Source of the DNA: Sulfobacillus acidophilus
GTDB lineage: Bacteria > Bacillota > Sulfobacillia > Sulfobacillales > Sulfobacillaceae
DNA length: 64,000 bases
Direction of reading: 5' to 3'
Assembly (NCBI GenBank): GCA_003023745.1
Contig: PXYV01000001.1
Coordinates: 95,600-159,599 of the forward strand
Below the pieces are notes generated by a model. It was not told the DNA's origin, made no database searches, and worked only from the letters and a program-made list of their open reading frames with translations. Each line of letters opens with the position of its first letter. Position 1 is the stretch's first letter. Below, in pieces: positions 51,266-59,613 of the stretch. The position numbers and the translations under genes are program-made.

Positions 51266-52552
51266 CTAAACGTCGAGGGCTTGCGCTAAATCCTCGTAGA
51301 GGTCGTCTGGATGTTCAAGGCCGACCGAGAGCCGTATGAGATCGCCCGGTGCCCCTGCCAATTCCTGTTCTTCTGGACTCAATTGCTGGTGTGTGGTCGA
51401 AGCGGGATGAATGGCCATGGACCGGACGTCGCCCACGTTTGCAACAATGAGCCAGAGCTTAAGCTGGTCCATCACCTTTAACGCCCGTTCATGGCCGCCT
51501 TTAACGCCGAAACTGAGAATGGACCCGTATAAGCCGTGTAGGAGATATTTTTGCGCACGCTCATGGGAGGGATGGTTCGTCAGCCCTGGATAGTTAACCC
51601 AGTTAACCTGGGGATGTTGTTGGAGCCGCGAGGCCAGTTGTGCGGCTGTTTGCGATTCGCGCTGGATCCTTAGCGGTAGTGTCTCCACACCCTGAAGAAT
51701 ATGATACGCGTTGGTGGGAGAAAGAGCTGCCCCTGTGTCCCGTAGAACTTTCACGCGCAGACGGGTGATAAAGGCTTGTTCTGCCAGTTGCCCGAACTTC
51801 AACCCATGATAACTGGCGTCAGGCTCTGAATAGTAGGGAAAACGCGCGTCCTGATAGGAGAACTTTCCTCCATCGACAACAATTCCCCCCAGTGCGTTGC
51901 CGTGCCCGCCAATCCATTTCGTCAACGAGTGCACTACAATGTCGGCTCCATGATTTATGGGATGTTCTAGGTACGGTGTGGGAAAGGTGTTGTCGACGAT
52001 GAGAGGGACTCCGTGTCGATGCGCGGCACTTGCCCACGCCTGAATGTCCGTGATGTCGAGTCGAGGGTTGCCGACTGACTCGACAAAGACTGCCCGTGTT
52101 TGATGGTTAAACAGTGAATCGATCCGATCTAGGTCCTCGTCGGCAACAAATCGCACGGTAATGCCAAAGTCCTTGAGGGTCGACGTAAACAAGGTCCAAG
52201 TGCCACCGTACAGCGATGTGGATGCGATGATTTCGTCACCAGTTCGCGCAATGTTTAAAATTGCGGCGGTGATGGCGGCCATGCCACTGGCCAATGCGAC
52301 TGCTCCGACACCGCCTTCTAACAGCGCAATGCGTTGTTCTAAAACATCAGTCGTGGGATTCATGATCCGGGTATAAATATTGCCGGGTTCATCTAAGTTA
52401 AATAACCGTGCGGCATGCGACGTATCGTCGAATTGATAACCGACGGTTTGGTATATGGGAACAGAAATGGATCGGGTAGTGGATTCGACCGAGTAACCAC
52501 CCCGGACTGCGATGGTTTCTGGACGATAACTGGCTTGGGATTGTTCAGACAC
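51266..52552 (-). CDS. metY: O-acetylhomoserine sulfhydrylase (homocysteine synthase)
   Basis: A PLP enzyme of the Cys/Met metabolism family that makes homocysteine from O-acetylhomoserine and sulfide. 428 residues with YTRIMNPTTDVLEQRIALLEGG, the phosphate-binding ASGMAAITAA, and the cofactor lysine in HSLTKWIGGHG near 208. The length and the long insertion after KWIGGHG-ALGG fit MetY rather than cystathionine enzymes. It is preceded on the same strand by a SAM-I riboswitch, so it is switched off when S-adenosylmethionine is abundant. Confidence 0.94.
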   Translation of the reverse strand: MSEQSQASYRPETIAVRGGYSVESTTRSISVPIYQTVGYQFDDTSHAARLFNLDEPGNIYTRIMNPTTDVLEQRIALLEGGVGAVALASGMAAITAAILNIARTGDEIIASTSLYGGTWTLFTSTLKDFGITVRFVADEDLDRIDSLFNHQTRAVFVESVGNPRLDITDIQAWASAAHRHGVPLIVDNTFPTPYLEHPINHGADIVVHSLTKWIGGHGNALGGIVVDGGKFSYQDARFPYYSEPDASYHGLKFGQLAEQAFITRLRVKVLRDTGAALSPTNAYHILQGVETLPLRIQRESQTAAQLASRLQQHPQVNWVNYPGLTNHPSHERAQKYLLHGLYGSILSFGVKGGHERALKVMDQLKLWLIVANVGDVRSMAIHPASTTHQQLSPEEQELAGAPGDLIRLSVGLEHPDDLYEDLAQALDV

Positions 52553-52641
52553 GACAGGCTCTCCTTCTTAAGGTTTTTGAGGAATGACCGTAACGAAACT
52601 GCTTCATCACTGATCCGGTCAGTCGGCGCGAGGAGGGCGGT

Positions 52642-52665
52642 AAAAAATCCGGCCTCTCTGGCCGG
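52642..52665 (-). terminator. SAM-riboswitch terminator
   Basis: Minus strand CCGGCC-AGAGA-GGCCGG followed by ATTTTTT. It lies between the aptamer and metY, about 90 nt before the start codon. Confidence 0.88.
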
Positions 52666-52688
52666 CAGTGCGTCAGATAAATCCCCGG

Positions 52689-52788
52689 CCTCTCATTTTC
52701 CAGCACATGCTGCAGGATTTGGCACCGCCTGATATCGGTTGCCGTGGCATCATCGGGCCCGTCCCTCTGCCACTCTCCATAAGAGGTA
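52689..52788 (-). ncRNA. SAM-I riboswitch (S box)
   Basis: The minus strand shows the S-box core in order: CTCTTATGGAGAG, GGCAGAGGGA, GGGCCCGATGATGCC, GGCAACC, the GGTGCCAAATCCTGC block, and the closing ATGAGAGG that pairs with the 5' arm. It is a complete, well-conserved aptamer controlling metY by transcription termination. Confidence 0.96.
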
Positions 52789-52793
52789 CCGTT

Positions 52794-52822
52794 ATTACAC
52801 CATACATTGGTCAAATCCGCAA
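52794..52822 (-). promoter_or_regulatory. Promoter of the SAM riboswitch-metY transcript
   Basis: Minus strand TTGCGG (52822-52817), 17-bp spacer, TGTAAT (52799-52794), just upstream of the aptamer. Confidence 0.45.
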
Positions 52823-52872
52823 CTTATGGCAGGGGTCGCGTCTATGATAACATCGGATTGGGGGGCCCAACA

Positions 52873-53358
52873 GTGCCTATTATTTTGTTGCTTGGAGAAC
52901 TCGGATGGATGGGACCGCTCGCGCAGCGATTGCTGAACGAAAACTTTCACGTACTGGCGGCCGGGCCTGATGTGGTGAAGATCACCCGAACGATTGGGGA
53001 GAATCGATATTTTACGCCGCTGTCCCTAAGTCTAAGCGAGCAGGATCGATTAGCATACTGGATTGTTCAGATGCAGTTGCTGTATGGACCACTGGATCAA
53101 GCGGTTGTGCACCTGGTCACAGAAGAGGCTGCCCCGATAGTTGCAACCATTATTGAGGCGGTCGGCCAGTATCGGCATTTTCCCTGGGACCTTTACCATG
53201 TGCGGTCATCCACCAGCGAGATGTTGTTTTGCGTGACGCGTGACTCACAGTGTCGCTATCATCCTGTTACAGTCGATGTGGGCGACGGTGCCGTAAATGA
53301 TGCAACGATTGCAGAGCGAGTGTATCGCGCGGTTGTTCGCGTGAATCAGGACGAGTGA
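52873..53358 (+). CDS. Short Rossmann-like protein of unknown function
   Basis: 161 residues. The start PIILLLGELGWMGPLAQRLLNENFHVLAAG forms a dinucleotide-binding beta-alpha-beta unit as in short-chain dehydrogenases, and PLDQAVVHLVTEEAAP is compatible with the same fold. The catalytic Tyr-x3-Lys of that family is missing and the chain stops early, so it is either a truncated or non-catalytic relative. GTG 52873 follows six G at about 7 nt. It is divergent from metY, sharing the 84-bp gap with the S-box promoter. Confidence 0.6.
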   Translation: MPIILLLGELGWMGPLAQRLLNENFHVLAAGPDVVKITRTIGENRYFTPLSLSLSEQDRLAYWIVQMQLLYGPLDQAVVHLVTEEAAPIVATIIEAVGQYRHFPWDLYHVRSSTSEMLFCVTRDSQCRYHPVTVDVGDGAVNDATIAERVYRAVVRVNQDE

Positions 53359-53406
53359 AACACCATATCAGGCGACAGGGATGTGCGTTAAGGAGGAATG
53401 TGCCGC

Positions 53407-54624
53407 GTGACGTCGTATTGGGATGCAACCAGCACCAGCGATCTGCCCCCGGAATGTGCAACCTGGCCCAAAAGCTGTGATGTTCTGATTATCGGAGCGG
53501 GGTTTACAGGACTTGTGGCTGCATACTACTTAGGTAAAGCTGGTTTAGACGTCGTGATTTGTGAACAGCACACGGTAGCGTACGGCGCTAGTGGACGAAA
53601 TGGCGGTCAGTTGCTTGGGGGCTGGCCCGGCGACTTAAGCGCAATGCGGAAATGGCTCGGATGGGAGATGGCGCAAGCGTTGTGGGAGATCTCGGAAGAG
53701 GCGTTAGGTCGGGTCCCGCGTCTGGTCAAGCAGGCGTCCATTCACTGTGATTTGCAAGCTGTGGGACATCTTGAGGCAGCCGGCGGTTATGCGGCGGCGC
53801 GGGCCTTGCAAGAAGAACTAAGTCTTTTACAGGCGATCGCGACGCATTCGTATGCCTGGTGGGATCGGGCGCGCGTCCTGAAGAAGGTTGGAACACAGGC
53901 CTATGTCGGAGGATTATATGATCCGTCAGGATTGGCGTTTCATCCGAAGAAGTATGTTCTGGGCCTGGCGCAGGCGGCAGCGCGCGAAAATGTACGGTTG
54001 TACCAGTCGACTCCCGTTCATGCGGTGGGACGCCTGAACTCTGGGCGGTTTCGGATTCACACGCAGCGGGGATCAGTAGAAAGCGACGCGGTGGTTTTGG
54101 CCACCAATGCATATGCTCCGCGATTTGCCCACTATGTTAAGGCGCGCCTAAGATCGGTCTACAGTGCGCAAGTTCTGGTGCAATTGGATAATCCGGAGCA
54201 ATTGCCTCGTACCATGCCGACCGTATCGGATAGACAGGCCTCCTACAATTATTATCGCCGGGTTGGCGACCGGGGGCTCTTGTTCGGCGGCCGCGCGGTG
54301 CCGGCGGAGTTGCGGATGGGACACTACCCGTCTGTGGTGGAGCAGTTGAGGCACGTTTTCCCCAATGTTACTGACCCCAGAGTGTTATATCAATGGTCTG
54401 GGCGCATTGCGTTGTCCAGTGATTATATGCCGCATTTACGCCAATTGCCCAACGGGGTCTGGACGGCCAGCGGCTATACTGGACACGGAGCAGCGCTTTC
54501 GACCCAGATGGGGTGGTTGTTGAGTCAAGCAGTTTTACATGGCCGTCTCTGTGACCAGGTGCGGCTGTTGGACTCGCTGCCTTGGCGGCATTGGGCACTA
54601 AGGCGTGAGACGTTAAATTTTTAG
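53407..54624 (+). CDS. FAD-dependent amine oxidase (gamma-glutamylputrescine oxidase-like)
   Basis: A DAO-family flavoprotein resembling PuuB/OrdL-type oxidases. 405 residues: FAD site VLIIGAGFTGLVAAYYLGKAGLDV near 25, the flavin-contact GASGRNGGQLLGGW near 62, and a C-terminal GYTGHGAALSTQMG. GTG 53407 lies 10 nt after AGGAGG; ATG 53398 is only one base from it. It runs tail to tail into speE with overlapping stop codons. If it oxidises gamma-glutamylputrescine, the pair would balance polyamine breakdown and synthesis, but substrate is inferred. Confidence 0.82.
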   Translation: MTSYWDATSTSDLPPECATWPKSCDVLIIGAGFTGLVAAYYLGKAGLDVVICEQHTVAYGASGRNGGQLLGGWPGDLSAMRKWLGWEMAQALWEISEEALGRVPRLVKQASIHCDLQAVGHLEAAGGYAAARALQEELSLLQAIATHSYAWWDRARVLKKVGTQAYVGGLYDPSGLAFHPKKYVLGLAQAAARENVRLYQSTPVHAVGRLNSGRFRIHTQRGSVESDAVVLATNAYAPRFAHYVKARLRSVYSAQVLVQLDNPEQLPRTMPTVSDRQASYNYYRRVGDRGLLFGGRAVPAELRMGHYPSVVEQLRHVFPNVTDPRVLYQWSGRIALSSDYMPHLRQLPNGVWTASGYTGHGAALSTQMGWLLSQAVLHGRLCDQVRLLDSLPWRHWALRRETLNF

Positions 54625-55487
54625 CTCCCGAAGAATGTTTGAGCCTCTTGGATCGCAGGTGGCACAAGCTGCGCTACCACGGGGGGAAGCGCGAAGGCCC
54701 CGCGATGGATGGCGGGCGTGTACCATCGCGCGTGGTTCACCGCTTGCGGAGAAAATTGCTGCAGGTCATACCGTTTAGATCCGCTGGTAAACGTAAAGAA
54801 TCCACCCGGATAGGTGGGCACGACACACCAAAAGACCCGACAAATAGGGAAAATTTGTGCAACACTGCGGCTGGTTTCCGCCAACACTTCGGGATTGTAG
54901 ATGGGCGTGCCGGTTTGCTGTACATATAAACCATCATCAGCTAGCGCTTGGAATACTTTTTGGTGAAATTCGGCTGTGTACAGGATCCCTCCGGGTCCCG
55001 TGCCTTCTGGATCGGTGGAGTCGATGAGAATGAGGTCAAACGGTTCTAGATCAGTGCGAGCTAGATACTCAAAGCCGTCTGCAATAATCAGGTGCAATCG
55101 CGGATCGGCAAAGGCGCTAGCATGGGTCGGCAAAAACTGCCGAGAGACCTCGACCACCAGCGAATCAATTTCAACCAAGGTGACCTCTTGAACGCATGGT
55201 GAGGAGAGGACCTCGCGTGCCAGACCTCCGTCACCCCCGCCAATAATCAAGACGCGGTGGGGATGGGGATGTGCGCTCAGTGGGACCCAGGCCAACATTT
55301 CGTGATAAATATATTCATCACCTGTTGTGGTTTGCATAATACCGTCCAACACTAAGGACGGACCAAAGGCTTGGGTATCGAGTACTTCAACCGTTTGGAA
55401 TTGTGATTGCCCGGAAAACAACAGTCGGTTGACTTTCCATTCAAGATGATGTCCCGGGGACGCTGTTTCGGAAAACCACAATGCCAT
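54621..55487 (-). CDS. speE: Spermidine synthase (polyamine aminopropyltransferase)
   Basis: Transfers an aminopropyl group from decarboxylated SAM to putrescine. 288 residues with LVLDGIMQTTTGDEYIYHEMLAWVPL near 47, the SAM-binding VLIIGGGDGGLAREVL near 80, catalytic Asp in LILIDSTDPEG near 155, and YVQQTGTP. ATG 55487 follows AAAGGAG. Its stop codon overlaps the convergent oxidase stop by three bases. No speD or speB is in the window. Confidence 0.93.
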   Translation of the reverse strand: MALWFSETASPGHHLEWKVNRLLFSGQSQFQTVEVLDTQAFGPSLVLDGIMQTTTGDEYIYHEMLAWVPLSAHPHPHRVLIIGGGDGGLAREVLSSPCVQEVTLVEIDSLVVEVSRQFLPTHASAFADPRLHLIIADGFEYLARTDLEPFDLILIDSTDPEGTGPGGILYTAEFHQKVFQALADDGLYVQQTGTPIYNPEVLAETSRSVAQIFPICRVFWCVVPTYPGGFFTFTSGSKRYDLQQFSPQAVNHARWYTPAIHRGAFALPPVVAQLVPPAIQEAQTFFGS

Positions 55488-55594
55488 GCTTAGTCTCCTT
55501 TCTGACGAGAACGCCTACGGTTCGCAAGTCCTAGGCGCTACACACTAAAGCTTAGTATATCATGGCAGTAGGTAAAAGATGTGGGAGGGCCAAC

Positions 55595-55999
55595 ATGATT
55601 CAGCAGTTTCAGCATGAAAACCCGTTTTGGGCTTGGATGGGATTTACCATTGACGAGCACGCCATGGCTTTAGGAAACGCCGTGGTTCGGGTGAAAATTC
55701 GCCCCGAATTCCTGCAGCACCAACGATTGATTCATGGTGGCGTAATGAGCGCGTTGGTTGATTCGTGCGGGGCCTGGGCATTTGCCATGAATCATGAAGA
55801 ATCACTGCGAACCATTAATCTGGCAGTGCAATATTTAGATCCTACGCCGCCGGATGCTGAAGAACTTGTGGCACGCGGCACGTTGGTACGGGCCGGCCGA
55901 CGCATTGTGGTAGCGGATGTCTCAGTCAGCGCGGGTCATGAGGAAATGGTGGCGCGCGGACAAGTTCTCTACAGCCGGGCGTCGTCACCGCGCTTTTGA
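55595..55999 (+). CDS. PaaI-family hotdog thioesterase
   Basis: A hotdog-fold acyl-CoA thioesterase. 134 residues with the catalytic region LIHGGVMSALVDSCGAWAF near 46 and the PaaI-like TINLAVQYLDPTP. ATG 55595 follows GGGAGGG; the frame upstream to 55562 lacks family content. Members often hydrolyse aromatic acyl-CoAs, but the substrate here is unknown and no pathway neighbours are present. Confidence 0.87.
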   Translation: MIQQFQHENPFWAWMGFTIDEHAMALGNAVVRVKIRPEFLQHQRLIHGGVMSALVDSCGAWAFAMNHEESLRTINLAVQYLDPTPPDAEELVARGTLVRAGRRIVVADVSVSAGHEEMVARGQVLYSRASSPRF

Positions 56000-56390
56000 C
56001 GCGGTGGCGCAAAGCCACTGGTCCGGGTGTTGGGCGAGTCGATAACAAGTTCACTGGACGTGCCGCATAGGTTTAGTACTGGTGGCGAACTCAGACAGCA
56101 TCGGGGGTCATTGATAGAGTTTTAGGGTTGCGATATGGTAAATAGGTTGACATGTAGTAAGGGGATTGCGGCGTCGGTACCGCACCGGCGAGGCTCCATT
56201 GATGCCTGCGCATCATGCCGTGAGAGGAGAAACGGCTGTACGCCAGACAGAACGTGAGCAGGAACGCACTGCTCTGCTGTCCTAAAGCACGCATTCTAGC
56301 GACGAGCGTCTGATGAATTGTCCTTAACAATCTTGCAAGCATTTCCCAAATCCGTGTCAGGTCTGGGAAAAGGTCAAGGGGGTGAACAGC
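56000..56390. other. 391-bp gene-free stretch
   Basis: No convincing frame, hairpin terminator or promoter pair was seen between the thioesterase and the DUF4012 gene. A minus-strand frame at 56091-56438 has no family content. Confidence 0.4.
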
Positions 56391-58241
56391 ATGGCCATTG
56401 CGGGAACAATAACCCGGGTTTGGCGAAAGGTCCGGCACTGGCCTTGGTGGTACATCGGTGCAGGGTTGGTTTCCGGGTTGATTGTGGTATTTTTGATCGT
56501 GCCCGGGGTTCTCTTATATGGGCAAGCACTGGCCATTAAGTCTGACATCCGATTGATAGACCGCGCTAATCATGCGCGCAACTTTCGCGCGATGAAGGCT
56601 GATTTGCCGCGCATCGAGCAAAAAATTAACGCGTTGCAGGCAACGTTGGGCTGGATGGGCTACTGGGATTGGGTGCCCGGGATCGGAGCCAAATACCGGG
56701 ATGGGCAAGAGGCATTGGCTGCCATCCAACTGGGTCTGCGCGGCGTTAACGTCATGATGCCGGCATTAACGCGGGCAGCGCCGTTGCTGGGCTATCGCGT
56801 GAGGGCGCAGGGGCGACTGCCGGCGCTGGGTAAGCAAAAAGTGGCGGAGTTTCTGAAGGCGCTGCCGGTGATGGGCCCGGATTTACGGCGAGCCTATCCG
56901 GATTTTAAAGCGGCTGCCCAAACCTTGAACAAAGTGCATCCACGCGATTTCAGCGGGTTTTTAGCGCCAGTCGGTCAAAAACTGGCAACGGCGCAATCCT
57001 TGGTGGATGCGGCTATGAAAAACATGCCGTTAATATATCAGTCTACATCGGCTCTGCAAAACATCTTGGGCGATCCTACCCGCAGGCGCTACTTGTTGAT
57101 TTTTCAAAACAGCGGGGAGTTGCGATCTACCGGTGGCTTCATGACGGCATATGGCTACCTTACTTTGAATCATGGCCATCTGGGAAATATTACTGCTCAG
57201 AACATGTATTTGCTTGATGCCCAAGTTCCTTATCATCCGCCGGCTTCGGCGGTGATTGCAACGTACCTTCCGGTTTACTATTGGCATCTGCGTGACTCGA
57301 ATACGTCGCCGGACGTACCAACGACGGTGTCGTACATTAAGCAGTTTTATGCGTCAATTCCCGGTGCGCCGCGCATCAACGGTGTTATTTTCATTGACAC
57401 CTGGGTTGTCGATCAGTTGATTGGCGACGTGGGCGGGATTACCGTTCCCACACCAAAACGCTCAGTGAGCTTGACCGAGCAAGACGCCAACATCAAGATG
57501 GAAGACATGGCCGAAGGTGAGGGATTGCCCAACAACATTCGCAAAAAATTTATCGAAACGATGATGAAGACGCTTTTCCAAGATGTGTTGCATTCTCGTG
57601 GGCACGTACTGGGCAAAGTGCTGCAGACGGTGGACCAGGGCTTGAATCGGAAGTTCATCTTGTTGTACTTTAAAAATCCCCGCGACGAGGCGATGGTGGT
57701 GCGTTACAATTGGGGGGGCGTTATGGACCGGCACGTGCAAGGGGATTATTTATCGGTAGTTGATGAAAACTTGCTGGGCCACAAGGACAATTTTGAGATG
57801 AGCTATCATATCCGTACCCGGGTCACCAACATTGGAGGACGATATGAAGAGACGACGAGTATTAGCTATCGCGATCCAGCGCTGGATAACGGCTGGCTGT
57901 TTGTCCCCTATCGATCTTGGGTGAGGTTTTATGTACCGGTGGGCTCAAAGCTTATTTCCATCCAAGGGGTTGATGGCATTCCGTACGAGGATTATGTCAA
58001 CACGACCCTCAACAAGACCGTGTTTGGTGGGCACGTGAACCTGCCGAGTCGGACAAGCAAGAGTCAACCCGTGGCGACGCATACGGTGACGGTTCGCTAT
58101 TGGCTGCCTCCGGGCATTTCAGTTCGCCGACTGACCATTCAATTGCAGCCCGGGGTGAATCACCAAACGCTCACGGTAGCGGACGGGTCGTACCACCGAA
58201 CCGTTCCGTTTCTGCATGACATGTCATTTCGGCTGCCGTAG
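56391..58241 (+). CDS. DUF4012-domain membrane-anchored extracellular protein
   Basis: 616 residues: one N-terminal membrane helix (GAGLVSGLIVVFLIVPGVLL), then a large extracellular part with a DUF4012 domain. YLLIFQNSGELRSTGGFMTAYG near 235 and INGVIFIDTWVVDQLIGDVGGITVP near 330 are the family hallmarks; DUF4012 proteins often accompany exopolysaccharide or cell-envelope genes in Gram-positives, but the function is unknown. ATG 56391 is 8 nt after AAGGGGG. It ends 5 bp before a convergent small gene. Confidence 0.85.
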   Translation: MAIAGTITRVWRKVRHWPWWYIGAGLVSGLIVVFLIVPGVLLYGQALAIKSDIRLIDRANHARNFRAMKADLPRIEQKINALQATLGWMGYWDWVPGIGAKYRDGQEALAAIQLGLRGVNVMMPALTRAAPLLGYRVRAQGRLPALGKQKVAEFLKALPVMGPDLRRAYPDFKAAAQTLNKVHPRDFSGFLAPVGQKLATAQSLVDAAMKNMPLIYQSTSALQNILGDPTRRRYLLIFQNSGELRSTGGFMTAYGYLTLNHGHLGNITAQNMYLLDAQVPYHPPASAVIATYLPVYYWHLRDSNTSPDVPTTVSYIKQFYASIPGAPRINGVIFIDTWVVDQLIGDVGGITVPTPKRSVSLTEQDANIKMEDMAEGEGLPNNIRKKFIETMMKTLFQDVLHSRGHVLGKVLQTVDQGLNRKFILLYFKNPRDEAMVVRYNWGGVMDRHVQGDYLSVVDENLLGHKDNFEMSYHIRTRVTNIGGRYEETTSISYRDPALDNGWLFVPYRSWVRFYVPVGSKLISIQGVDGIPYEDYVNTTLNKTVFGGHVNLPSRTSKSQPVATHTVTVRYWLPPGISVRRLTIQLQPGVNHQTLTVADGSYHRTVPFLHDMSFRLP

Positions 58242-58246
58242 TGCCT

Positions 58247-58522
58247 TCACGGCAACTCGGTGTCGGTGGCGTCGTCGAGTGAGGCGCCAATCAGTTCTTG
58301 CATGGCGCGAGTGGGATGGTGCAGTTGGCTCTGATAGACGAGGTGGATTAGGCTTTTTAATTCACCTTCGTTCAAAAGCGATACGTAGTTCCAAGGACCT
58401 AGATTCAGGCGGATGCTACCGGAGTCGTGAGGAGAAGTTGAACTGTGCTTGCTCTCTTCGACTTCGGTTTCCACGAACAGGGCGGGGTATTGTCCCGTAA
58501 TATGAAAGTCCTTGATTTTCAC
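58247..58522 (-). CDS. Unrecognised 91-residue protein
   Basis: GTG 58522 follows GGAGG at 8 nt. The chain begins VKIKDFHITGQYPALFVETEVE, continues with a polar Ser/His-rich loop, then LNLGPWNYVSLLNEGELKSLIHLVYQSQ, a mixed beta then helical stretch. No signal peptide, membrane segment or known motif. It is transcribed divergently from ilvE and converges with the DUF4012 gene. Confidence 0.6.
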   Translation of the reverse strand: MKIKDFHITGQYPALFVETEVEESKHSSTSPHDSGSIRLNLGPWNYVSLLNEGELKSLIHLVYQSQLHHPTRAMQELIGASLDDATDTELP

Positions 58523-58644
58523 ACACTTCGCCTCCGCAGTTAGTGTTCAATAGTTAGACGAGTTTATACGCAAAAGATTGCGACGCCGTCAAAGAAATTG
58601 CGGACTTGGTCGAGATGATAAAAGGATTGGGGAGATACAGCGAG

Positions 58645-59574
58645 ATGGCAGATGCAGTGGCTTTCTTTGACGGACGGTTGATGCCTCTTAAGGAGGCTAA
58701 CATCAACATCGCGACGCACGCCTTTAATTACGGCACCGGCGTGTTTGAAGGAATTCGAGCCTACTGGAATGAAGAGCAGGAAGAGCTTTACATTGTCCAA
58801 CCGGGTACCCACTTTCGACGCATGCAGCGGTCGGCGCGGTTGTTGCAGATTGACTTGCCGTACTCCGAAGAGCGATTGGTGCGGATCACGCAGGATTTGT
58901 TGCGCGCCAACGGCTTTCAAGAAGATGTCTATATCCGACCGCTAGCCTATAAAGCGGATGCCGTGATTAAGGTGGGGTTGTCGGGAATTTCGAGCGGGTT
59001 CGCGATGTTTGCGGTGCCGATGGGCGACTATGTCTCCATGACCGGAATTCATGTGGCCGTCTCGAGTTGGCGTAGGATTTCGGACAACATGATCCCGTCC
59101 CGTGCAAAGGTAGTCGGGGCATATGTTAATGCGGCCTTGTCTAGCGATCAGGCGCGGCTGGACGGTTATGATGAAGCCATTATGCTGGCAGACGACGGTC
59201 ATGTCTCGGAAGCCAGTTCGTCCAATTTGTTTATGGTGCGAAATGAGACATTGATAACACCGCCTGTGACCGCCGATATTTTGGAAGGTGTCACACGGCA
59301 ACTGGTTTTTGAGTTGGCGGACGATCTGAAGATTGCGTGTGAGGTGCGCAATATCGATCGGACCGAGCTGTACAGCGCGGATGAGCTCTTTTTGTGTGGC
59401 ACGGGGGTACAATTGGCCAGTATTGTCACAGTGGACCGCCGTCCCGTCAATCACGGCCATCCCGGCCCTATTACCCAAGCATTGCAAAAACAGTACCTGG
59501 CATTGGTTCGGGGCCAGTTGCCCGCACATCGCCATCAGGTCACCCCGGTGTACCGTCCAAGGAATGATGCCTAG
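58645..59574 (+). CDS. ilvE: Branched-chain amino acid aminotransferase
   Basis: Catalyses the last step of Leu/Ile/Val synthesis or the first of their breakdown. 309 residues, fold-type IV PLP enzyme. The cofactor lysine is Lys155 in SRAKVVGAYVNA. FNYGTGVFEGIRAYW near 27-41, DVYIRPLAYK and EASSSNLFMV are family signatures. ATG 58645 follows GGGGAG. It converges on the GH15 gene with a 39-bp gap. Confidence 0.94.
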   Translation: MADAVAFFDGRLMPLKEANINIATHAFNYGTGVFEGIRAYWNEEQEELYIVQPGTHFRRMQRSARLLQIDLPYSEERLVRITQDLLRANGFQEDVYIRPLAYKADAVIKVGLSGISSGFAMFAVPMGDYVSMTGIHVAVSSWRRISDNMIPSRAKVVGAYVNAALSSDQARLDGYDEAIMLADDGHVSEASSSNLFMVRNETLITPPVTADILEGVTRQLVFELADDLKIACEVRNIDRTELYSADELFLCGTGVQLASIVTVDRRPVNHGHPGPITQALQKQYLALVRGQLPAHRHQVTPVYRPRNDA

Positions 59575-59613
59575 AACCAAGCGATTGGATTCGCCGTCAG
59601 TTGCTGGCTCCGA

